From assembly GCF_019100495.1 (NCBI RefSeq), contig NZ_JAHRVA010000005.1:154807-218806 (forward strand): a DNA stretch of 64,000 nt. The letters are read 5' to 3'. The notes beneath the pieces were generated by a model that was not told the origin of the DNA, made no database searches, and saw only the letters and a program-made list of their open reading frames with translations. Below are positions 1 to 7,484 of the stretch, piece after piece. Source of the DNA: Falsochrobactrum tianjinense (lineage in GTDB: Bacteria; Pseudomonadota; Alphaproteobacteria; Rhizobiales; Rhizobiaceae). Each line of letters begins with the position of its first letter. Position 1 is the stretch's first letter. The position numbers and the translations under genes were made by a program.

Positions 1-22
1 AGATAACGTCAAGAGAGACCGC

Positions 23-1006
23 ATGAAATATTTTCGTTCTTTACTGCTCGCCTCCGCACTCACAGCCGCCTTTGCCGGTTCAGCGCTTGCTGCCGAACGG
101 CAGGGGGTCGTGGTTTCGATCAAGCCGCTGCATTCACTTGTTGCCGCAGTCATGCAAGGCGTGGGCGAGCCGAGGCTGATTGTTCAGAGTGCCGGATCGG
201 GACATGCTTATAGTCTCAAGCCGTCCGATGCGGAAGCGCTCGAACATGCGAAAATTATTTTCTGGGCTGGGCCATCGATGGAAACTTTCCTCGACAAGCC
301 GATCGATACGCTGGGTGAGGGCGCGCAAGTGGTGGCTCTTGGCGATGTCGATGGCTTGACCAAGCTCAAATTCCGCGAGGGCGGTCCTTTTGAATCGCAT
401 GATCATGCGGCGGAAAGCCATTCGCATGAAGATCATGCTCACAATGACGGGCATAATCATCAGGATGAAGCACATGACCATCATCATGGCGAATATGACC
501 TGCACTTCTGGCTCGATCCGCAGAATGGCAAGGTCCTTGTCGGCGACATCGCCAAAGTTCTGGGTGAAAACGACCCCGAAAACGCCGCGCGCTACGAAAA
601 GAACGCGGAAAGCTATACGACAAAACTCGACGCCTTGACTATGGATGTAAAGGCGGAACTTGCACCGGTGAAAGACAAGTCTTTCATTGTTTTTCACGAT
701 GCTTATCAGTATTTTGAGAACCGTTTTGGCGTGAAAGCGGTAGGTTCGATCACGGTCAGCCCTGAAAAAGCGCCGGGGGCTTCGCGCATCAAGGATATTC
801 ACGAAAAGATCAAGTCGCTGGGCGCGGTCTGCGTGTTCTCGGAACCCCAATTCGAGCCGAAGCTCGTGCGGACTGTCATAGAAGGAACGGACGCGCAAAC
901 CGGTATTCTCGACCCGCTGGGGGCGGAACTCAAAGATGGTCCCGATCTTTATCCGCAACTGATCCGCAATCTGGCGGCTTCGCTGAAAGATTGTCTTTCA
1001 AAGTAG
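23..1006 (+). CDS. znuA: Zinc ABC transporter substrate-binding protein ZnuA
   Basis: Periplasmic zinc-binding protein of the ZnuABC uptake system; 327 residues, normal for the family. Residues 1-23 form a signal peptide ending ALA-AE. The mature protein has the cluster A-I fold motifs: a conserved His in GHAYSLKPSDA (about 61), a His/Asp-rich loop at about 126-155 (repeated HDH, HSHEDH, HDHHH), DLHFWLDP (about 159-166), and a FHDAYQYFENRFG stretch. The His-rich loop is characteristic of zinc rather than manganese carriers. ZnuB and ZnuC are not in the window; they would lie upstream of base 1. A purine-rich ribosome site (agagaga) precedes the ATG. Confidence 0.95.
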   Translation: MKYFRSLLLASALTAAFAGSALAAERQGVVVSIKPLHSLVAAVMQGVGEPRLIVQSAGSGHAYSLKPSDAEALEHAKIIFWAGPSMETFLDKPIDTLGEGAQVVALGDVDGLTKLKFREGGPFESHDHAAESHSHEDHAHNDGHNHQDEAHDHHHGEYDLHFWLDPQNGKVLVGDIAKVLGENDPENAARYEKNAESYTTKLDALTMDVKAELAPVKDKSFIVFHDAYQYFENRFGVKAVGSITVSPEKAPGASRIKDIHEKIKSLGAVCVFSEPQFEPKLVRTVIEGTDAQTGILDPLGAELKDGPDLYPQLIRNLAASLKDCLSK

Positions 1007-1104
1007 CGGCTGGCCCTAATCATTAAGCATTTCTGCTAAAAGGGTTTAAAAGCACTTGCATTCACCCGTTCACAGCCTATCCCGGAAGGGAGGCTGAGTC
1101 CGGG

Positions 1105-2151
1105 GTGGTAATGGTCTATTCAATCAGACGGAATGTGAAATATTCGGTCATACGCGCCGGTTTGAATGCGATTGCATTTTCTGGCGCGAACTGTCTCCTG
1201 CCTTCAGCTGCGGGGCGGGGCGTGATTTTTACGTTGCATCATGTGCGACCGCAGTCGGACGCACAGTTCCAGCCCAATGCCATCCTGTCGGTAACGCCGC
1301 AATTTTTGGCCGAAACCATCCAAACAGTGCTCGAAGCAGGCCTGACGCCTGTGCATCTGCATGATTTGCCCGCTTTGCTGGCTGATGCGGACGACAAGCG
1401 TCGCTTCGTTGCCTTTACACTCGATGATGGTTTTCGGAATAATGCACAGTTTGCAGCGCCGGTTTTCAGACGGTTTGGCGTACCTTATACGGTTTTCCCG
1501 GCCATCGGCTTCGTCAAGCGCACGCGCACGATCTGGTGGGAAACCTGCCAGGCGGTGCTGGAAAAGGCAGAGCGCATCGATTTCGATTTCGGCAATGGCG
1601 TCGAAACGCTCGGTACGGAAACGAAGGCAAGGAAGTTTCGGGCCTTTGACCGGCTGGCAGACTTCGTGCGCTCCTTTGATGAAGATGCCGCCGTGCAGCG
1701 GATCGATGAACTGGCAAGGCGATGCAATATCGACCCGTTGGCCATCGTCGATGGTCTGGTGCTTGATCAAGCAGAATTATCGCAACTGGCAGCGGACCCC
1801 CTGGCTCATATTGGCGGGCACACGCTCTCGCATGTCAATCTGCTTCGGGTGAGCGAGGACCGGCTTCGCCACGAAATTCAGGGATCGATTGCAGCGATAG
1901 AGCATTATTGCGGCTATCGTCCCAAATCCTTCGCCTATCCTTATGGGTGGCGTGCCGCAGTCGGCGAGCGCGAAACAAAAGCTGTCGCACAAGCCGGTTT
2001 TCTTGCCGCTGTAACGACGCAACCCGCTGTCCTGCGGCATTCAGATGCTAAAAATTCCATGTCGCTCAACCGCATTTCCCTTAATGGCTATTTCCAGAAA
2101 AAGCGCTATGTCAGAGCGCTCATATCGGGGCTGGCTTTCAAGTTTCTATGA
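1105..2151 (+). CDS. Polysaccharide deacetylase family protein (NodB homology domain)
   Basis: About 348 residues. The NodB/CE4 metal-dependent deacetylase motifs are visible: TLDDG (motif 1, the Asp pair), GGHTLSHVNL (motif 2, the metal-binding H-x3-H) and FAYPYG (motif 3). The likely substrate is an N-acetylated or O-acetylated glycan, but the sequence does not say which. There is no clear signal peptide, only a mildly hydrophobic N-terminus, so it may be cytoplasmic or membrane-associated. The start is either GTG at 1105 or ATG at 1111; a GGGAGG site at about 1088 favours the GTG. It lies alone between znuA and a permease gene on the same strand. Confidence 0.85.
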   Translation: MVMVYSIRRNVKYSVIRAGLNAIAFSGANCLLPSAAGRGVIFTLHHVRPQSDAQFQPNAILSVTPQFLAETIQTVLEAGLTPVHLHDLPALLADADDKRRFVAFTLDDGFRNNAQFAAPVFRRFGVPYTVFPAIGFVKRTRTIWWETCQAVLEKAERIDFDFGNGVETLGTETKARKFRAFDRLADFVRSFDEDAAVQRIDELARRCNIDPLAIVDGLVLDQAELSQLAADPLAHIGGHTLSHVNLLRVSEDRLRHEIQGSIAAIEHYCGYRPKSFAYPYGWRAAVGERETKAVAQAGFLAAVTTQPAVLRHSDAKNSMSLNRISLNGYFQKKRYVRALISGLAFKFL

Positions 2152-2256
2152 AAATGCACAATGGCTCGGCCAAAGCACCGAATTCGTACTATTGAATGCG
2201 AAATGAATCCGGGGCAGGTTTACGCCTCAACGCTTCGCTCCAACCTATGAGATGCC

Positions 2257-3333
2257 ATGTCCGTCGAGCGCGTAAGCTTCTACATCCTTTTGGCTCTGGT
2301 CACGATAGCCTTTGCATGGCTGCTCATTCCCTATTATTCCCCCGTTCTTTGGGGCGTGATTCTCGCTGTCATATTCTATCCTGTGCAACAGCGGCTGGTG
2401 CTTTTGCTGCGCGGCAGGCGCAATATTGCCGCCATGCTGTCGGTGCTCATGTGCATTTGCCTCGTCATCCTCCCGACACTGGTAATTTTTGGCTCACTGG
2501 TTCAGGAAGGCAACACGCTTTATCAACGCTTGAGCACGCGGGAATTCGATCTCAACAACTATATTTCGCGCATTATGGCGGCACTTCCCGACACGCTGGA
2601 AGAATGGCTGGTCCGGTTTGAACTGGGCAATTTTGCCGAGTGGCGCTCGCGTATTTCGTCCGCAGCCTTGCAGGGCAGCCAGCTTTTCGCAAGCCGCCTG
2701 GTAAGCTTTGGACAGAATACGCTGCAGTTCTTTATCGGCTTCGGCATCATGATCTATCTGCTGTTCTTCCTGTTTCGCGACGGGGCGGAACTGGGCAGGA
2801 GAATCCGGCAGGCCATTCCGCTCAGCGATGATTATACGCGCCAGTTCCTGGAGAAATTCACGGCTGTCATCCGTGCGACCGTCAAGGGCAATATCATCAT
2901 CGCAATCATACAGGGTACGATCGGCGGTGTCGCTTTCTGGCTGCTTGGCATCGAAGCCGCACTTTTGTGGGGTGTGATGATGATGTTTTTTTCCATGCTG
3001 CCTGCTGTGGGCGCCGCATTGGTCTGGGCACCTGCGGCTGTCTGGTTTATTGTCAGCGGACAGTGGAGCCGGGGCATCATACTGATCCTTGTCGGCGTGC
3101 TGGTGATCGGGCTGATCGACAATCTGCTGCGCCCGCCGCTGGTGGGCAAGGGTACGCGCATGCCCGACTATGTGGTGCTGATTTCGACGGTGGGCGGCAT
3201 ATCGCTGATCGGCATCAACGGTTTCGTCGTCGGCCCCATGATTGCGGCAATGTTCATCGCTGCATGGTCCCTGCTTGCACAAGAGAAAAAAGAACAGGGA
3301 AAACCGTCGGAGTTATCCGGTTCGGATCAGTAG
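2257..3333 (+). CDS. AI-2E family transporter (PerM/YdiK-type permease)
   Basis: 358-residue polytopic inner-membrane protein. Hydrophobic segments lie at the N-terminus (YILLALVTIAFAWLLIPYYSP), near residues 60-80, 155-175 and in a C-terminal cluster of helices. The C-terminal half has the family's typical LLGIEAALLWGVMMMFFSMLP and DNLLRPPLVG(K) motifs. Some family members export autoinducer-2 or antiport sodium and protons; the substrate here cannot be told. The C-terminal tail is short and charged (EKKEQGKPSE). It ends just upstream of a small RNA on the opposite strand. Confidence 0.85.
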   Translation: MSVERVSFYILLALVTIAFAWLLIPYYSPVLWGVILAVIFYPVQQRLVLLLRGRRNIAAMLSVLMCICLVILPTLVIFGSLVQEGNTLYQRLSTREFDLNNYISRIMAALPDTLEEWLVRFELGNFAEWRSRISSAALQGSQLFASRLVSFGQNTLQFFIGFGIMIYLLFFLFRDGAELGRRIRQAIPLSDDYTRQFLEKFTAVIRATVKGNIIIAIIQGTIGGVAFWLLGIEAALLWGVMMMFFSMLPAVGAALVWAPAAVWFIVSGQWSRGIILILVGVLVIGLIDNLLRPPLVGKGTRMPDYVVLISTVGGISLIGINGFVVGPMIAAMFIAAWSLLAQEKKEQGKPSELSGSDQ

Positions 3334-3351
3334 ATGTATATAATATACCGG

Positions 3352-3473
3352 AAAAAAGAACGCCCGCTGCACTGGGAGGAGGAGGTGTGCAGCGGGCTGA
3401 TCTGGAAAGCGTGATAGGGAGGAGGATTATCACGCTTCATGCTCGGTTTTTGGGAGGAGGAGTAAAACCGAAC
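3352..3473 (-). ncRNA. alpha-r14-type small RNA (suhB-motif family, NfeR1-like)
   Basis: Read on the minus strand, this stretch folds into three successive perfect stem-loops, each with a CCUCCUCCC anti-Shine-Dalgarno sequence in its loop. Arms are 3464-3471/3443-3450 (loop 3451-3463), 3429-3437/3407-3415 (loop 3416-3428) and 3387-3397/3362-3372 (loop 3373-3386). The third, 11-bp hairpin runs straight into TTCTTTTTT (3360-3352), making it an intrinsic terminator. A sigma-70-type promoter (TTGCAA, 17 bp, TATTTA) lies just upstream. This is the architecture of the rhizobial alpha-r14 trans-acting RNAs, first catalogued as the suhB motif, which pair with ribosome sites of target mRNAs. Family membership is judged by eye; ends are plus or minus a few bases. 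Confidence 0.87.
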
Positions 3474-3479
3474 AACCTG

Positions 3480-3508
3480 TAAATAGGAGCAGTATCTCCC
3501 GCTTGCAA
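3480..3508 (-). promoter_or_regulatory. Promoter of the alpha-r14-type small RNA
   Basis: On the minus strand, TTGCAA (3508-3503) is followed by a 17-nt spacer and TATTTA (3485-3480). The predicted transcription start is near 3473, right before the first hairpin. Spacing is ideal for the housekeeping sigma factor. Confidence 0.7.
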
Positions 3509-3559
3509 GGGTGAATGCTGCAAGGCAGATATGCATTTACGAATAGCTTAAACAACTCC

Positions 3560-4972
3560 TCATGCGGCTGCGGGAAGGGAAAGTTCCGCGACAAGCCCGC
3601 CTGCGGGATCGTTCCTCAGCCTTATCTCGCCGCCATTGTTGCGCGCGACAGTGCGGGCGATGGTGAGGCCAAGGCCGAAGCCGCCCGAATCGCGATTGCG
3701 CGATTTATCGACGCGATTGAACGGCCTGAACATCTCCTCGATCAGTTCGGGCGCAATGCCCGGCCCGTTGTCCCTGATGCGCACGATCAGTTCGTGATCG
3801 CTGTGGTGCAACGATACTTTCGCCTTGCCGCCATAGGCGACGGCATTGTCGATGAGGTTCGTGATGCAGCGCCGCACCGATACGGGCTGGCAGAGGCAAA
3901 TCCCGTTGCGGCCGCTGGATGATTTTTCATCGACCGCAACATGCGGATAATCATCCGCAACCGACAGGAGAAGCGACCACAGGTTCAGCCTTTCCTTCGA
4001 TTCATTTGCAAGTTCCGTCGTCGCGAAATCGATCACGGAGCGCGAGATCGCTTCGATATTGTTGAGATCCTGTGCCAAAGCTCGGCTGAGCGCCTCGTCT
4101 TGCAGCAGTTCCAGCCGCAGCCTGATGCGAGTGAGCGGCGTGCGCAGGTCATGGGCGAGGGCGGCGGCAAGCTGCTCGCGCTCAGCGACATAATCGAGCA
4201 ACCTGCCCTGCATGGTATTTACCGCGCGCGCCGCCATTTTATATTCCCGAATGCCCGTTTCGGGCAGAGGCGGGGTTTTGAGGTCATGACCGATGCGCTC
4301 GACCGCGCGTTCAAGAACCCTGTAAGGCGCAGTGAGAAGCCGTGTCGCCCAGATGGCAAGGAGGATGACGCTGAGCGCCACAAGCCCGAAAAGCGGGATC
4401 GTCGCGCGCGTTATTATGGGATTGACGGGCGTGACGCGGGTGGCGAAATTGAGCCAGCGCCCGTCGTTGAATTGCAGCGATGCGACCAGGCTGATATTGG
4501 AGCGGGTCTTGCGGGCGAGGCTGTTTATCTGCCGTTCAATATCGCTCATATCCCCGCGATTTTCGCGCGCAGGCGCAGATGCCTGGCGCGCCGCGCCTCG
4601 CGCCTCCCGCCGGATGCGCGCATCGATCACCCCGTAGCGGGCCAGACGCGCGACAAGTACATCTTCAAGCTCCGCAATATCGTCTTCAGGTGCAAGCGGC
4701 GCGGCCACGGAGGGCCTGTCTGCAATATGTAGTTCGCCGTCCGAACCAGGCATACGGCTGGCCAGATCGGCCCATTCATCTTTTGGTGTGGCGTCAAGCA
4801 GCTTGACCAGATAGGTCGCGCGTTCGGTCAGGCGGTAAAGTTCGAGCGCATTATTGGCATCGGCGCGGTCCTGCGAGACGATCCACAGGGTTGCAATCTG
4901 CGTGATCAGAAGGCCGCTGACGAGGATGACGAGCAGCCAGCCGGGCAGTGAACGCGGAAAAGGAACTCTCAT
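3560..4972 (-). CDS. Sensor histidine kinase (EnvZ-like, HAMP-HisKA-HATPase)
   Basis: 470-residue inner-membrane two-component sensor. An N-terminal transmembrane segment (LLVILVSGLLITQIATLWIV) is followed by a periplasmic region of about 150 residues, a second transmembrane helix (FGLVALSVILLAIWATRLL), a HAMP linker, the phosphoacceptor box ALAHDLRTPLTR, and an ATPase domain with N box (NLIDNAVAYGG), DNGPGI and GFGLGLTIA. All catalytic boxes look intact. Its start overlaps the end of the response-regulator gene by 4 bp, so the two are translationally coupled. The architecture resembles EnvZ-class kinases; the stimulus is unknown. Confidence 0.92.
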   Translation of the reverse strand: MRVPFPRSLPGWLLVILVSGLLITQIATLWIVSQDRADANNALELYRLTERATYLVKLLDATPKDEWADLASRMPGSDGELHIADRPSVAAPLAPEDDIAELEDVLVARLARYGVIDARIRREARGAARQASAPARENRGDMSDIERQINSLARKTRSNISLVASLQFNDGRWLNFATRVTPVNPIITRATIPLFGLVALSVILLAIWATRLLTAPYRVLERAVERIGHDLKTPPLPETGIREYKMAARAVNTMQGRLLDYVAEREQLAAALAHDLRTPLTRIRLRLELLQDEALSRALAQDLNNIEAISRSVIDFATTELANESKERLNLWSLLLSVADDYPHVAVDEKSSSGRNGICLCQPVSVRRCITNLIDNAVAYGGKAKVSLHHSDHELIVRIRDNGPGIAPELIEEMFRPFNRVDKSRNRDSGGFGLGLTIARTVARNNGGEIRLRNDPAGGLVAELSLPAAA

Positions 4973-5688
4973 GCCACCTCGACTTCCTGGGCGAACTGAT
5001 AGCCGCCCCCGCGTATGGTGAGGATGAGTTTTGGCGCGCGCGGATCGTCTTCGAGCTTGCGGCGCAGGCGGCTGATGAGAATATCGACGCTGCGATCATA
5101 GCCATAGACGACCTCATTGCCGGCCATTTCCATGAGCTGGTCGCGGCTGAGAATACGCTGCGAGCTTTTGACGAAGGCTTCGAGCAGATTGAATTCCGCG
5201 GTCGTCAGATCGACACGCGCATTTTCGGGCGAAGTCAGGCGCCTGCGGGCGCAGTCAAATGTCCAGCCCGCAAAGCGATAGATCGGTGTAAGGGGCTGCG
5301 ACGGGCCCCGGCTTGCCTCATAGCGGCGCAGCACGGCGCGGATACGGGCCAGCAATTCGCGCGGCTCGAAAGGCTTGGCGATATAATCGTCGGCGCCGAT
5401 CTCCAGCCCCAGTATTTTGTCGGCGGCATCCGCGATTGCGGTGAGCATGATGATGGGTACGCGCGAATATCGTCGCACTTCCTGGCAGATTTCGATGCCG
5501 CTTTTTCCCGGCAGCATCACATCGAGAATGATCAGGTCGACACGGCCCGTGCGGCCCAACAATTCGTGCATCTCGTCGCCATTGCGGGCAACGGAGACGC
5601 GCAGGCCGCGCCGTTTGAGAAACTCATGCAGAAGGTCGCGTATGTCCTTGTCGTCATCAACAATCAGAACGTGGGCATCTTCTTTCAA
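4969..5688 (-). CDS. OmpR-family response regulator
   Basis: Receiver plus winged-helix regulator, partner of the kinase it overlaps. The receiver begins VLIVDDDKDIRD, has the phosphoacceptor Asp in LIILDVMLPG (about residue 56), and the conserved Lys in IAKPFEPRELLARIR. The C-terminal DNA-binding domain includes LTTAEFNLLEAFV and YGYDRSVDILISRLRRKLEDDP. I place the start at TTG 5688, giving 239 residues, because the receiver begins immediately after it and AGGTGG lies 9 nt upstream. The open frame extends upstream to 6027, but that extra sequence has no domain and looks non-coding. Confidence 0.9.
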   Translation of the reverse strand: MKEDAHVLIVDDDKDIRDLLHEFLKRRGLRVSVARNGDEMHELLGRTGRVDLIILDVMLPGKSGIEICQEVRRYSRVPIIMLTAIADAADKILGLEIGADDYIAKPFEPRELLARIRAVLRRYEASRGPSQPLTPIYRFAGWTFDCARRRLTSPENARVDLTTAEFNLLEAFVKSSQRILSRDQLMEMAGNEVVYGYDRSVDILISRLRRKLEDDPRAPKLILTIRGGGYQFAQEVEVA

Positions 5689-5893
5689 GATCGGTTTCCA
5701 CCTGGCTGAAAAGCTTCTGATTAGCGCTTGTTTACGGCAGTAAAAAGCCGATGGTATTTTTATCAACTGCCGCTTTGCCTTTGTTACAATCGGGAAACAA
5801 AAAGCAACATTGGCGAAAAAAACCAGCAACCCAAGGCTGCGATAACGACCCTGCTGAGAAAGTGAAGTGCCGAGCGGAAAGCCTTGATTTCCT

Positions 5894-6271
5894 ATGCCAA
5901 ACACCGTCAAACCATCCAAAGCGGTCGTCAATCTGGTCTTCGCGGCATTGTGCATCGCAAGTTTGCTGGCTTCGTTTCCATGGGAAGCACAGGCGACAGC
6001 GCTGGTGACGCGCAGCGATCGGTGCATCAGGCTCCAGCACCAACTGCAAACCGTGCTTTCGGGCCATGTCGAAACAAAGCAGGCACGTCAGGCAAGAGCC
6101 TTGCAGAAAAAGGGCTCTAGATTTTGCGCAAGCAATAGACAGGCCCAAGGATTGAGGGCTTACGCCACAGCCCTCAATCTGCTTGGCGTCAAGCCTGACA
6201 TGGCTGGGTCAGTTATGCCCGAAAGCCCCACCCCGCCCCAAAAGGCGTCAAAGTCAGGAATTGGAAAATGA
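5894..6271 (+). CDS. Small secreted hypothetical protein
   Basis: 125 residues, not recognised. A signal-peptide-like N-terminus (SKAVVNLVFAALCIASLLAS, cleavage probably after the Ala-rich EAQATA) is followed by a basic, Gln-rich region with two Cys (CIRLQ, FCASN) that could form a disulfide. The C-terminal tail is Pro/Lys-rich (PTPPQKASKSG). Its stop overlaps the start of the next gene by 4 bp (ATGA), so the two form an operon. It is divergent from the two-component genes, about 205 bp from the regulator start, and could be under their control, which is inference only. Confidence 0.6.
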   Translation: MPNTVKPSKAVVNLVFAALCIASLLASFPWEAQATALVTRSDRCIRLQHQLQTVLSGHVETKQARQARALQKKGSRFCASNRQAQGLRAYATALNLLGVKPDMAGSVMPESPTPPQKASKSGIGK

Positions 6272-6477
6272 AAAAGTCTCTTGTTTCCGCTCTCGGTGTC
6301 GTTGCCGTGCTTGGCCTGTCCGTTCCCGTCATGGCCGCGCCCGCCGCCAGCAATACGCAGGCCGGAAGCTCCATAGCTGCAAAGCGTATAACGAAAATGG
6401 CCCCGACCAAGCATAAGTCTGCCAAGCGCCAGTCAGCCAAGAAGATTGTCAAGAAAACACCAGTCAAAAAGCACTGA
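6268..6477 (+). CDS. Small Lys-rich secreted protein
   Basis: 69 residues. A clear signal peptide (MKKSLVSALGVVAVLGLSVP ending VMAAPA) precedes a very basic mature peptide rich in Lys, Ser and Thr (HKSAKRQSAKKIVKKTPVKKH). It has no recognised domain. Coupled by a 4-bp overlap to the preceding secreted protein. The composition suggests an envelope-binding or polyanion-binding peptide. Confidence 0.6.
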   Translation: MKKSLVSALGVVAVLGLSVPVMAAPAASNTQAGSSIAAKRITKMAPTKHKSAKRQSAKKIVKKTPVKKH

Positions 6478-6518
6478 TCTTTACGGGGGCCCGATGGCCG
6501 CGGGTCCGCCGAAAACAG

Positions 6519-6557
6519 AAGGCCGAAGCTTGCACAATATACGCAGGCTTCGGCCTT
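6519..6557. terminator. Stem-loop in the intergenic region, possible terminator
   Basis: Perfect 11-bp inverted repeat, AAGGCCGAAGC (6519-6529) and GCTTCGGCCTT (6547-6557), with a 17-nt loop, directly after the small secreted-protein operon. No T-run follows, so intrinsic termination would be weak; it may instead protect the 3' end of the transcript. Confidence 0.4.
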
Positions 6558-6615
6558 GCCGGGATCGACGAGTGCGCCATATCATTACCAAACAGGGGGA
6601 AGGCGCAACCTGGCC

Positions 6616-6966
6616 ATGATGAAAATTCATCTCAAGAGAATTTATGAGGAGCCTTCATCCGATGACGGCTTTCGCGTGCTTGTAGATCGGGTGTGGCCGC
6701 GTGGCATGACCAAGGAAAAAGCGGCTATCGATCTATGGGCCAAGGATGTTGCGCCTTCTGCCGAACTGCGCAAATGGTTCGGTCACGACCCGGCCAGATG
6801 GGACGAATTCCAGCGCAAATATCGCAAGGAAATCGAGGGTAATCTCCCGGCCCTGCGCGAGATTACCGACAGGGCGAAAGGCAAAACCCTGACGCTTCTT
6901 TATGGCGCAAAGGATCAGGAGCACAATCAAGCTGTCGTGCTTTTCAATTTTATGAAATCGCTTTGA
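6616..6966 (+). CDS. DUF488 family protein
   Basis: 116 residues from the ATG at 6616 (a second ATG follows directly). It begins MKIHLKRIYEEPSSDDGFRV and carries the family motif VLVDRVWPRGMTKEK, then LRKWFGHDPARWDEFQRKY and LTLLYGAKDQEHNQAVVL. DUF488 proteins are small, widespread and of uncertain biochemical role. A GGAAGG site precedes the chosen start; the open frame begins at 6556 on a TTG inside the upstream hairpin, which is unlikely. Confidence 0.85.
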   Translation: MMKIHLKRIYEEPSSDDGFRVLVDRVWPRGMTKEKAAIDLWAKDVAPSAELRKWFGHDPARWDEFQRKYRKEIEGNLPALREITDRAKGKTLTLLYGAKDQEHNQAVVLFNFMKSL

Positions 6967-6973
6967 ACGACTA

Positions 6974-7075
6974 TCAGAAGTCATCTCTATGATGGAGATG
7001 CCTTAGATAGGCAAATGCACTTCCCGCCAAAATCGGCAAGATGACTAGCGCCATCCAGAATATGATATTGCTCAT
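6974..7075 (-). CDS. 33-residue single-span membrane peptide
   Basis: A very short open frame: a helix of about 20 hydrophobic residues (IIFWMALVILPILAGSAFAY) followed by a basic and His-rich tail (LRHLHHRDDF). An excellent ribosome site, GGGAGGG, lies 7 nt before the ATG, which is the main reason to believe it. It is convergent with the DUF488 gene. It is not recognised; its size and topology resemble small subunits of membrane complexes such as CydX, but the sequence does not match that motif. Confidence 0.55.
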   Translation of the reverse strand: MSNIIFWMALVILPILAGSAFAYLRHLHHRDDF

Positions 7076-7132
7076 TTCTTCACCCTCCCTTGCTTGGCCA
7101 GTATAACATGGCTAGCCAATAAGGAGAAACGC

Positions 7133-7297
7133 ATGCGGGGCCGGATCGTTCCGCAGGTGACGTATCGCATATCCAGATCAGCAAACAAATTGAAAAGGCA
7201 TGGTTTTCTGTTTGCCGGGCTGGCCTTGTGCGTCCCGACATGCTCAATGATGCGCGTGGGAATAAAATTCCATCACGTCAATTCGCCAGACGTGTAA
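7133..7297 (+). CDS. Possible 54-residue basic peptide
   Basis: The frame starts with ATG at 7133, six bases after a consensus AAGGAG. The product is basic with a weakly hydrophobic middle (GFLFAGLALCVPTC) and no recognised domain. It is divergent from the 33-residue membrane peptide, and the gap between them contains an inverted TTGGC/GCCAA around a TATAAC. The ribosome site is the only strong evidence. Confidence 0.3.
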   Translation: MRGRIVPQVTYRISRSANKLKRHGFLFAGLALCVPTCSMMRVGIKFHHVNSPDV

Positions 7298-7336
7298 ACA
7301 CTATTGTCAGCGCATGTCAGTTTGAGTAGTAATAGC

Positions 7337-7480
7337 GTTACATCAAGAGTTGGGGCCGACGCCCAACGCCAACCTGCCTCTCCGGGCAAGGTGGTACTTC
7401 CCCTGGGAAGGATGTGGCCAACCGGCAAGTATACGGATCAAGCCACATGCGTCTGCTCTGACATAACGAAGGACTGACGC
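7337..7480 (+). promoter_or_regulatory. SAM riboswitch (SAM-I-like aptamer) in the metA leader
   Basis: The elements of the SAM-I class core can be laid out in order. P1 is ACATC (7340-7344) with GATGT (7411-7415), extendable to 7337/7418 with two G-U pairs. Then come AAGAG, a short P2 (GTTGGG 7349-7354 with CCCAAC 7362-7367), a GCCAACC junction, P3, the AAGGTGGTA segment (7388-7396), and P4 (CTTCCC/GGGAAG, 7397-7410). P2 is much shorter than in classical S-box RNAs, suggesting a SAM-I/SAM-IV-type variant. Downstream, ATGTGGC (7412-7418) can instead pair with GCCACAT (7442-7448), competing with P1. GCGTC (7449-7453) can pair with GACGC (7476-7480) around the AAGGA ribosome site. It probably controls translation of metA. 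Confidence 0.72.
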
Positions 7481-7484
7481 GACC

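Noticed and set aside
7330..7484. SAM-II riboswitch, the class best known on alphaproteobacterial metA
   Set aside because: The short pseudoknot fold and conserved loop sequence of SAM-II are not visible; the order of helices and junctions fits the SAM-I class instead.
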